Origin: Candidatus Schekmanbacteria bacterium
GTDB taxonomy: Bacteria > CSSED10-310 > JACPHN01
Length of the DNA: 35,668 bases
NCBI GenBank assembly: GCA_016188575.1
Contig: JACPHN010000186.1
Coordinates: 1 to 35,668, forward strand
Direction: 5' to 3'
A program made the position numbers and the translations under genes. The notes beneath the pieces are model-generated. The model searched no databases. It was not told the origin of the DNA and saw only the letters and a program-made list of their open reading frames with translations. Shown here piece by piece: positions 1-6,389 of the stretch. Position 1 is the stretch's first letter, and the number at the start of each line of letters is the position of its first letter.

Positions 1-29
1 GTCGGCGGCTCGGAGGAAGAACCCGATGA

Positions 30-583
30 ATGACCCTCGACAGCCTACCCGAGGACCGCCTAGACTGGCTGTTGCCCTGTGCGCCGCCCAACAGTGGGCC
101 GCGACGTGATTACTGGGCGATCGGTCGGATACGTACTATCTGTACCCACTGCGATCGCGGCAACCGCTATTGCGGTCGTGCCTGTGCCGCCGCCGCCCGC
201 CGGCAATCCCAGCGTAAGGCCTCGCTGGTGTATCAACGGACGCCCCGCGGGGCGCTAAGACATGCCGTCCGCCAGGCCGAGCAGAGCCATCGGAAAGCCC
301 AGCCGCAGGCCGGTGGCTCATCACAGCTCACTCCTGCCGCCGGCGCTCGTACAGTCCCTGATGAGCCTCTCGGTGACCACGCCAGCTCATTTCGGCAGGA
401 GATCCAACCGATGACCAAAGCCTCGAAGCCACCGCGCGCCGTGACGACAGCGGGCGCCAGTCCACACTCCGCAGCTCCGCGGTTGCCGCGGCGCTGCCAC
501 CGGAGCCGCCGCGATGCGACTTCTGCGGCCGCCTCTGTACCGGAAAAGCCCGCCTGCAGCCGCTGCGGTGGCGGCGCCTGTAG
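30..583 (+). pseudogene. IS-associated small zinc-ribbon protein, frame-disrupted
   Basis: The reading from the ATG at 30 contains CTHCDRGNRYCGRAC at about residues 38-52, followed by a basic stretch (AARRQSQRKA, YQRTPRGALRHAVRQAE). I recognise this pattern from small zinc-binding proteins encoded just upstream of ParB-like and IstA genes in some IS21-type elements. The stretch expected further on, RCDFCGRLC with a basic tail, is present near 512-583 but in a different frame (stop TAG at 581). The gene therefore looks frameshifted somewhere between about 320 and 510. The open frame from 30 runs to 599 with low-complexity residues that are probably not genuine. The function is not known, and DNA or RNA binding is only a guess from its cysteines and basic residues. 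Confidence 0.5.
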
Positions 584-605
584 CTCGCCGCGGAGCTGAG
601 CGCGC

Positions 606-1562
606 ATGATCGCGCCGCGCGAAGACCCGCTCCGGACGGTACCCATCGAGGCGATCGACCTCCGCTATGAGCGGCTGCGGCTGGCCAACCCCGAGCGCGT
701 GGCCAGGCTTCGTTGCCTGTGAAAGACGCAGGAGATGTGCCCGCCCCTGCTGGTCTCTGACCGGGTGGAGGAGGGCAAGCTGGTGCTCGCCGATGGCTTC
801 AAACGCCTTGCGGCGGCCCGCGAGCTCGGGGCAACGGCAGCGCTGGTGCGCGTGTCGGCGCTGGATGGGGTGGCGGCGGAGGTGGCGATGATCAGTGCCA
901 ACGCGGGAACACGCGGTTTGGCGGACCTCGAGGAGGGATTCATCGTGCACAGTCTGCATCGCACCCACGGACGGTCTCAGGTCGAGATCGCCGAGCTGCT
1001 GGGCCGTCACAAGTCTTGGGTGTGCCGCCGGCTACAGATGGTGGAGCACCTGGACCCGCGGGTTTTGGATGATCTGCGGCTGGGTTTGATCGGTGTCACC
1101 ATGGCGCGGGAGCTGGTGCGGTTGCCGCGCGGCAACCAGGCCGACGCGGCAATGGCCATCAGCGCTCACGGGCTCGGCAGCCGCCAGGCGGGACGACTGG
1201 TGAGCGTGCTCTGCGCCACGGCTGACCCCGACCAGCGGCGGGCGGTGCTCGGCAACCCCCTGGAGCATCTGCCGGAGGATGCCGCGAAGCGGCGGGAGCG
1301 GTCGGATCCCCGCCTGGGTTTCTACGGTGATCTCTGGCGGCGCCACCTCCTGCAGCTCGGAGCGACCTCCAATCGCGTCATAGAGCTCTTCCGAGAACAC
1401 GGGGTGGGTCAGCTTTCGCGCCGCGAGAGCAAAATTCTGGGTGAGCTCGGGGAAGCGGTCCTGCCGGCAGCGCGAACGGCGCTGGCACGGCTCCAGACCG
1501 AGCTCGAGGTCGAGACGAGAGGTGGAAATGGCCAGCAATCGCCGGCAACTGCTCGCGAATGA
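606..1562 (+). pseudogene. ParB-like nuclease-domain protein of the IS element, interrupted by TGA
   Basis: From the ATG at 606 the frame reads MIAPREDPLRTVPIEAIDL, typical of a ParB N-terminal domain opening (an ID-L motif followed by a hint at LANPERVARL). It then meets TGA at 720-722. The same frame continues with PPLLVSDRVEEGKLVLADGFKRLAAARELG (given here only as the key motif ADGFKR), matching the ParB/Srx G-x-R/K-R region. A KorB/ParB-like helix-turn-helix follows (EIAELLGRHKSWVCRRLQM). Without the stop the protein would have 318 residues. An internal ATG at 735 leaves a 275-residue product lacking the first ParB strand. The end overlaps the istA start by 35 nt. Its position in the element suggests a DNA-binding transposition accessory. 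It is either a pseudogene or a truncated gene. Confidence 0.6.
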
Positions 1563-2325
1563 AATCGCGCGTCTGAGCGAGGAGGGGCACAGCCAGCGAG
1601 CGATCAGCAGCGCTCTGGGTATTGCCCGCAAGACCGTCAACAAGATTCTCATCGAGCAGAAAGCGCGGCGGGAGCAGGGGGAGTCGGCCCTGACGCGGCA
1701 CATTGGCCGGCCGCGCCTGCCCAAGGCCAGCAAGCTGGACGATAATGACGAGCAGATCCGAAGCTGGCTCGAGCAGTATCCGCGACTGAAAGCGACCCGC
1801 TGCCTGGAGATGCTGCAAGCGCAAGGCTTTCACGGCGAGTACACCATCGTCCGTGAGCGGCTGCGCAGCCTGAGGCAGCAAGTCGCGCCACCGCCTCCGG
1901 CGGCGGTGGCACAGACCACCGCCGGACAGCGAGCGGAATTCGACTGGTCGCCCTACAAGCTCGCCGAGGGCCTTCAGGTGCAGACGTGGAGCGCGACCTT
2001 GTGCTGGTCGCGAGCGGGTTACCTGGCGGGGTCGCCCAACAGCAAACAGGCGGCGATCCTGGCGTTGCTGGCCAGGAGCTTCGAGCAGTGGCGCGGTGTT
2101 CCCCGCGAATGCGTGACGGATTCGATGCCCGGCGTGGTGGACCGCTGGGAATGCGGCCAGTCGATCCTCAATGCCCGCTTCGTCGACTTCGCGGCGTACT
2201 ACCGGTTCAAAGTCGTGATCGCACCCCGTGCCTGCCCAAAATTCAAGGCCCGCGTGGAGGGGCGCGATTTATCGCGCCCGGTCATCGCGGCCGGTAAGCG
2301 GGGCGGATCATTCTGGGCCCGATGA
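1528..2325 (+). pseudogene. istA: IS21-type transposase IstA, N-terminal and catalytic part
   Basis: The start at ATG 1528 is preceded by AGAGGTGG. The first 60 residues hold a helix-turn-helix (EEGHSQRAISSALGIARKTV). A DDE integrase fold follows, with a first Asp in EFDWSPY (about residue 138), a second Asp in ECVTDSM (about residue 199) and the terminal Glu in KARVE (about residue 243). Directly after that Glu codon, at about 2257, the reading leaves the IstA family and runs into a palindromic element (2259-2279). About 45-50 residues that normally join the catalytic core to the C-terminal domain are missing, and the remainder of IstA resumes near 2441. The protein would normally bind the IS ends and catalyse transposition with IstB. 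It is broken here. Confidence 0.75.
2259..2279. repeat. REP-like palindrome, copy 1
   Basis: GGGGCGCGAT-TT-ATCGCGCCC is a near-perfect inverted repeat with a two-base centre. A second near-identical palindrome lies 60 bases downstream, and together they replace part of the istA reading frame. This resembles extragenic palindromic (REP/BIME-type) sequences. The intervening bases are not recognisable as coding. Confidence 0.6.
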
Positions 2326-2341
2326 TCTCCGGCCCGGCATT

Positions 2342-2363
2342 GGGGCGCGATGAATCGCGCCCC
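2342..2363. repeat. REP-like palindrome, copy 2
   Basis: GGGGCGCGATGAATCGCGCCCC is a 22-bp inverted repeat with 10-base arms and a two-base centre. It is almost identical to the copy at 2259-2279. Both copies sit in the gap that separates the two halves of istA. Confidence 0.6.
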
Positions 2364-2440
2364 TGCTCCCCTGCTCCCCGAAGCCTGCGGCGGGAAGAAG
2401 TGTCAAGGACGAAACCGGACATTCGGCCGACGCCGAAAAA

Positions 2441-3157
2441 ATGATGCAGCGACCCCACCCCGACACCGGCAGACCGCTGTGGGAAATGCTCGAGCAGGAG
2501 CGACAACACCTGCTGCCGCTGCCGGCCAAGCCGTATGATACGCGCGATGTCGTCGTGCGCATCATCAACCCGACCGGTCGCGTGTGCTACCAGGCAAACG
2601 AGTATCCCGTCGGTGGGCACGTGGGTGATCGCGTCCATGTCTGCGTCGGCCTGGGGCGGATCGAGATCTGCGATCGACACGGGAAGCGGCTGTGCGAGCA
2701 CGAGCACTTGCCCGACGGCGCCGGGATCAAGCTTGCCCACCCGGACGCCTCAAGCCATCGCAGTCGATACAACGTGGACGAGCTGATCGAGCGGCTCGCC
2801 GAATGGGGTGAAAGCGCGGCCGAATTCGCCCGGGCGCTCAGAAAGGAGCGCCGCTGCGCCGGCCCCCAGCTCGTGTGCCTGCTCAACCTTCAACTGGAAT
2901 GGTCACTGGATGACATCGTCGGCGCCATGGAGCATGCGGCGCGGTATCGGTGCCACGATGCGGCGGCCGTGGCCCGGATCCTCACCGCGCGCTACCGTCC
3001 CCGCCAACTGCAAGAGGTGATCGCAGAGTCTACCCGGCGGCGGATTCAGGAAGTCATGAAAGACCACCCCATCCGCCAACGGCCCATTGGTAGCTACGCG
3101 AGTCTGACCAGAGGCGACTGCTTTACCCCCGCCGCCAGCGAGGAGAACGATGGCTGA
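2441..3157 (+). pseudogene. istA: IstA C-terminal domain, detached 3' part
   Basis: The open frame from 2441 reads TGRPLWEMLEQERQHLLPLP (about residues 10-29), then PYDTRDVVVR and a beta-rich segment ending near KRLCEHEH. This is the Mu-transposase-like C-terminal domain found in IstA proteins, where TGR-P-EML-ER-HL-PLP is a familiar signature. It is in a different frame from the catalytic half and separated from it by about 180 nt containing two palindromes, so the two parts cannot make one protein. The last 8 nt overlap the istB start, the normal translationally coupled istA-istB arrangement. An independent product from 2441 is possible but would lack catalytic residues. Confidence 0.7.
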
Positions 3158-3986
3158 CCACGACCCAGGCAAAAATAGAGGTAGGGACGCACAGCCGCCC
3201 CTGGAACAGATCAGGGAAGCGCTCGAAGCGCTGCGACTGCCGCTGGTGCGAGAGCGATTGGACGAGCTTCTGGCCGATCCTTGGGACAACCTGTCGCGGG
3301 TGGAATGGCTGTGGGAGCTACTCGAAGCCCAGGTGAGCCGGCGCCTGGAGGCGAGAATTGAGCGCCGACTTTGCGACTCACGGCTGCCGGTGCGCAAAAC
3401 GCTGAGCAGCTTCGATTTCGGATTTCAGAAAGGGCTGGATCGCGATCACATCATGGAGCTGGCGAGCCTGCGCTTCCTGGACCGCGGCTTCAACATCCTG
3501 CTGGCGGGAATGAGCGGCACGGGCAAGAGCCACATCGCCATGGCCCTGGGGCTACAGGCCTGCGCGGCCAACCGCAGGGTGCGCTATACCACCAGCGCCG
3601 AGATGCTGATGGCGCTGAACGCCAGTCTTGCCTCCGAGGCCCTGGAGGAGACGCTGAAGCAGTATACCCGGCCCGAGCTACTGATCGTTGACGAGGTGGG
3701 GCTGGAACAGGTGGAGCGTCCAGGCGCAAGCCGCGCCGGATTGATGCAAAAAGTGCTGCTGCCGCGCTACAACCACGAGCGCTCGACGATCGTGACCAGC
3801 AATATCCCTTGGGAATCCTGGGGAGACTACCTCGGTGACCACCTTGGCGCGGCGGCCTTGCTCGATCGCCTGATACACCGCAGCCACGTCATCGTCATTG
3901 ACGGCCCGAGTTACCGCGACCACGCGCATCAGCGCGACGTCACCGCAGGCCGCCAGCGGGGGGCTGACGCCAGCGCGGTGGCGTGA
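3150..3986 (+). CDS. istB: IS21-type helper ATPase IstB
   Basis: A 278-residue AAA+/DnaC-like ATPase that assists IstA in target capture and transposition (established for IS21-type elements). Visible features are a helical N-terminal region, Walker A GMSGTGKS at about residues 118-125, Walker B LLIVDEVG at about residues 173-180, and sensor-1-like STIVTSN. A C-terminal stretch after RLIHRSHVIVIDGPSYR matches the usual IstB ending (the -DG-SYR motif). Length is slightly above the family norm of about 250, because of an extra N-terminal segment and an Ala-rich tail. The ATG at 3150 is preceded by GAGGAGA and overlaps the istA stop. This is the only gene of the element that looks undamaged. Confidence 0.85.
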   Translation: MADHDPGKNRGRDAQPPLEQIREALEALRLPLVRERLDELLADPWDNLSRVEWLWELLEAQVSRRLEARIERRLCDSRLPVRKTLSSFDFGFQKGLDRDHIMELASLRFLDRGFNILLAGMSGTGKSHIAMALGLQACAANRRVRYTTSAEMLMALNASLASEALEETLKQYTRPELLIVDEVGLEQVERPGASRAGLMQKVLLPRYNHERSTIVTSNIPWESWGDYLGDHLGAAALLDRLIHRSHVIVIDGPSYRDHAHQRDVTAGRQRGADASAVA

Positions 3987-4001
3987 ACAGGCCCGTCCGC
4001 C

Positions 4002-4550
4002 GTGCATATCGTGCTGACCAAAGACGAGATCGCCCAGTCCCTGCCGCCGGCTGGGCGCTACCGCGTCCGGGTTTGGGAGATCATCGGCATCCCCGCGGCT
4101 GAACCCAGAGAAATCGAGCTGGTGCTGGAGGTCCTACCGCCGCCATTCGCGCCGGCTGCAATCCGTGACCGCTTTCGCATCCGCGGGGTACACGCCAGCG
4201 CGGCGCGAGGCATGCACCGGTTGCTGCACCTATTGCACCTTGCGGGAGCCGAGGTCATCGCTGATACCCCATTGGACCTGGGAATCATCGCGGGCCTGGA
4301 AGCACTGGTCGATGTCCAGCACCGGCCAGGCCCTTTCGGCTTCCCCTTCGCGTGGGTAACTGCGTACACCAAAGCGCAGCAACCGGAAGCGGCGCCAGTC
4401 GTGCAACGCCGGGTCGCATTCGGGCGCGGAGGCAGCGAAGCCGAGGTGCCGCCCACCCAAACCCCGCACGCGGAGGCTGCCTCGCATGGGGCCGACAACC
4501 TTCGCTTGGGTAGCCGCCACCCTGGTATCCTATTCCGCGATTCGCAGTGA
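4002..4550 (+). CDS. Hypothetical accessory ORF downstream of istB
   Basis: A 182-residue ORF with a GTG start 15 nt after istB. I do not recognise the family. The N-terminal half (VLTKDEIAQSLPPAGRYRVRV, shown here only in part; about residues 4-30) looks like a beta-rich small domain, then a segment with FRIRGVHASAARGMHRLLHL. From about residue 125 the composition becomes Pro/Ala/His-rich and less protein-like, so the true C-terminus may be earlier. Being inside the likely IS boundary and co-directional with istB suggests it travels with the element. The opposite strand is also open here, but with a less convincing composition. Confidence 0.4.
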   Translation: MHIVLTKDEIAQSLPPAGRYRVRVWEIIGIPAAEPREIELVLEVLPPPFAPAAIRDRFRIRGVHASAARGMHRLLHLLHLAGAEVIADTPLDLGIIAGLEALVDVQHRPGPFGFPFAWVTAYTKAQQPEAAPVVQRRVAFGRGGSEAEVPPTQTPHAEAASHGADNLRLGSRHPGILFRDSQ

Positions 4551-4715
4551 TCACAGGCAAAATCACGCGTTTTGGCCTGGCACCCTTCGAAGCGAAATGT
4601 GGCTACCTTGCTGGCCGCGAATAACAGCACAACACCTACCCTACGCCGGGCGCGCCCGGCGCTGAACGTGAGCACCCAAACGCCGCTCGGCGCCATTCAG
4701 AGTGGGCAGAGACAG

Positions 4716-5054
4716 CAGACGGCTTCCAGTTGGTGGGGGCAGCGGATCGACGCGAGCGATCGAGAGCGCCAGGTAGGAGTCGTACTCGTGAGCCAGCCCG
4801 AGTCGCATGGCCTCGATGCCGAGGCGGAACCGCAGGGGATCTCCGTCGAAGTCTTGTTCATGTTCGGCCGGGCTCGCCGTGAGCTCGCGGACCTGGTCGA
4901 AGCTCAGGATGGGGTCATGGAACTGGTTGGTCCTGAGGCCCTTGCCCATGAGCCGTACCGACCGGGCCAACAGGGTCACGCCCGCGAGCTGAACCGGTTC
5001 GGGAAACGCGGGGCCGGACACGATCACACCCGGCTTCAGGTCCTCCAGTTGCAT
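4716..5054 (-). pseudogene. 5' fragment of an SNF2/DEAD-type helicase gene
   Basis: On the minus strand an ATG at 5054, preceded by GGGAGG, opens with MQLEDLKPGVIVSG. About 75 residues on comes DFDGDPLRFRLGIEAMRLG, then HEYDSYLALSIARVDPLP. This is the N-terminal region that precedes the helicase motor in large SNF2-like helicases of defence and DNA-repair type, whose signature is FDGD..LFR..AE..R..AH..D..LA...S.VDPLPHQ. After DPLP the annotated frame goes wrong (PPTG). Removing one C from a C run restores HQLEAV, after which the similarity stops at about 4716, close to the IS right end. The gene is thus both frameshifted and truncated, with its ATPase motor gone. The IS insertion or a linked deletion probably destroyed it. 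Confidence 0.6.
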
Positions 5055-5245
5055 GGTCGCCTCCCATCTGGTCGGCCGTCGCTCCTCCCGTCTACTTCGT
5101 CGCCTGGCCATGGCGGAATTGGTGCTCGCGGGTAGAAGACTTCGAGCCACGTACGCGGAGCATGGATCCGTCGCCCACGAAAGGGTAGATCTCCGCGCTG
5201 GTCCTTGCGGGGCGGCGGCGGTATCCTCTGCGGGCAACACGGCAA

Positions 5246-5268
5246 ACCGAGCGCGCTCGGCCTTTTTC
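5246..5268 (+). terminator. Possible intrinsic terminator
   Basis: CCGAGCGCGCTCGG followed by CCTTTTT can form a 5-bp stem with a CGCG loop and a short T tract. It lies just upstream of the plus-strand ORF at 5278. The stem is short and the region is GC-rich, so this is tentative. Confidence 0.3.
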
Positions 5269-5277
5269 GGAGCATCC

Positions 5278-5706
5278 ATGGCGTTCAGTTGGGATCAGCA
5301 TCAGCGAGAGTTTCTCGCCGGCTTCCTCGGAAAGCGGGCGAGGCGGGTAGAGGCGGAAGCTCCGGTGGCCGGCGGCGCCCGGTTTCTGGACCTGCTGGTG
5401 ATCCACGCGGTCCGCTCGGGCTTTTTCGATTTCTTGCCGGAATGGGCCGCGATCGAGAACAAGGCGCCAGGGGAACGCTTCACGATGGAGCAGCTCCGGC
5501 GGTTCATTGGGAAGATCTGGTTCGCGCTGAGTGAGCGCTGGCCAGCAGAGGATCCGATCGAGGACGTGGCGGGAGTGGTGCTGGCGGCGTCCGTGGCCGG
5601 TGCGGTGCGACGCTGGCCAGTGGCCGCGCAACCGCTGCGGGCCGGCATCGAGATCCTGGGCACCCAGCCGCGGGTGTTTCTGGTCCTGGTGGACAAGCGC
5701 CGCTAG
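5278..5706 (+). CDS. PD-(D/E)XK/Rpn-like nuclease-fold protein, N-terminal part
   Basis: A 142-residue ORF from ATG 5278. The core reads RFLDLLVIHAVRSGFFDFLP (about residues 36-55) followed by WAAIENKAPGERFT. The Asp and the later E-x-K with a following APGERF turn resemble PD-(D/E)XK nuclease-fold proteins of the Rpn/YhgA-like and related restriction-like groups. That assignment is by pattern only. The ORF ends with VFLVLVDKRR and TAG at 5704. The next ORF starts 20 nt later in another frame with no ribosome-binding site and carries the repeat tail typical of long Rpn-like proteins. The two are therefore probably halves of one frameshifted gene. Confidence 0.5.
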   Translation: MAFSWDQHQREFLAGFLGKRARRVEAEAPVAGGARFLDLLVIHAVRSGFFDFLPEWAAIENKAPGERFTMEQLRRFIGKIWFALSERWPAEDPIEDVAGVVLAASVAGAVRRWPVAAQPLRAGIEILGTQPRVFLVLVDKRR

Positions 5707-5726
5707 TCGAGCCCAACCTGCCGATC

Positions 5727-6113
5727 GTGCTCCACTATGGGTCGCGCCAGCGGGTGGTGGCACTGGCGCGGCTGGTGCTGGAGCGCCGAGATCGGTTGAC
5801 GGGGTATCTGGCGGCGCTGTACATCTATCGAAGAGCGGAGCTGAAACAAGCAGCCGAGGAGCTTGGCGTGAGCATCGAAGAGCTGACGATCGACATCAAG
5901 GGCGCCGTGGAGGAGCTGGGAATCGTTCGGGTGATCGACGAGGTGGGGCTGGCTCGGGTGATCGACGAGGTGGGGCTGGCTCGGGTGATCGACGAGGTGG
6001 GTCTGGTCCGGGTGATCGACGAGGTTGGTCCGGCCCGGGTGATCGACCTCCTGGGCCGCGACCGGGTGCGCCGGATTCTTCAGGAGCTGGACGAACGCGA
6101 CGGCACCGAGTAA
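5727..6113 (+). CDS. C-terminal part of Rpn-like protein with 9-residue tandem repeats
   Basis: A 128-residue ORF that can only start at GTG 5727, with no Shine-Dalgarno sequence. Upstream, the same frame continues open as PLVEPNLPIVLHYG, which reads like real protein and supports fusion to the preceding ORF. A helical region (AALYIYRRAELKQAAEELG) is followed by five units of VIDEVGLAR-type repeats (about residues 69-113), preceded by a diverged unit AVEELGIVR. Such periodic helical tails (V-I-x-x-x-G-x-x-R) are familiar from Rpn/YhgA-like proteins. The expression state of this half alone is doubtful. Confidence 0.5.
   Translation: MLHYGSRQRVVALARLVLERRDRLTGYLAALYIYRRAELKQAAEELGVSIEELTIDIKGAVEELGIVRVIDEVGLARVIDEVGLARVIDEVGLVRVIDEVGPARVIDLLGRDRVRRILQELDERDGTE
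5904..6065 (+). repeat. 27-bp coding minisatellite, six units
   Basis: Six consecutive 27-bp units encode nine residues each. Units 2 and 3 (5931-5957 and 5958-5984) are identical at the DNA level. Units 4 and 5 differ by a few bases, and units 1 and 6 are diverged. The identity of units 2 and 3 implies recent duplication or slippage. Confidence 0.85.
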
Positions 6114-6240
6114 GCGGTCAGGCCGTGACCGGAAACCCCGAACCCGACTGAGCCTCGTTCCCCATTCCGGGTTTCCACCTACCGCGTGCAGCCCGGAACG
6201 GAACGTAGCGAGGTCCAGGGCGGCGCCCGCCGCCGAAGGC

Positions 6241-6287
6241 GGTTCCGTAACTCGAAACCGCCTTCGGCTTTGCAACGCGCCGATGCC
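6241..6287 (+). repeat. Left terminal inverted repeat of Tn3-family transposon 1
   Basis: About 47 bp matching the reverse complement of 10499-10545 at roughly 43 positions. Its first part also pairs with the flanking GCCGAAGGCGGTT to form a 13-bp hairpin at 6229-6265. Confidence 0.8.
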
Positions 6288-6344
6288 TTGCTGATACGGC
6301 TTTACGCCACTTCGCCTCGCCTGAGCGGCCGCGCTTGACACCTT

Positions 6345-6367
6345 GAAACTTTGGCTAGAATATTTCG
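6345..6367 (+). promoter_or_regulatory. Candidate tyrosine-recombinase core site, left copy
   Basis: GAAACTTTGGCTAGAATATTTC has inverted arms (GAAACTT and the less perfect ATATTTC) around the 7-nt centre GGCTAGA. The same centre with better arms occurs near the other end of the element (10419-10439, opposite orientation). The location just ahead of the transposase gene suits an internal resolution site. This is inference. Confidence 0.4.
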
Positions 6368-6389
6368 CCTGGAATACGTTTTCGGGTGA

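Larger units (their letters stand above)
1..4674 (+). mobile_element. Decayed IS21-family element (zinc-ribbon ORF, ParB-like, istA, istB, accessory ORF)
   Basis: The gene order is zinc-ribbon ORF, ParB-like protein, IstA-type DDE transposase, IstB-type ATPase and a small accessory ORF, all on the plus strand with short overlaps. This is an IS21-like transposition module with accessory genes. The left terminus lies at or before the window edge and cannot be seen. A plausible right end is the CA at about 4674, whose reverse complement starts TGCTCACGTTCAGC; this assignment is inference. Three of the five ORFs carry lesions (frame change, in-frame TGA, internal replacement), so the copy is not expected to move by itself. 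No target duplication could be established. Confidence 0.7.

Noticed and set aside
720-722. TGA in the ParB-like gene as a selenocysteine codon
   Set aside because: The family has no redox-active residue there, no recoding hairpin is evident, and the surrounding element is full of lesions.
5904-6065. Tandem 27-bp units considered as a CRISPR array
   Set aside because: The units are contiguous with no spacers and lie inside a reading frame encoding a 9-residue repeat.
6229-6265. Hairpin GCCGAAGGCGGTT / AACCGCCTTCGGC followed by TTT as a terminator
   Set aside because: It overlaps the transposon left inverted repeat, has only three T residues, and is better explained by the repeat; a terminator role is possible but unsupported.
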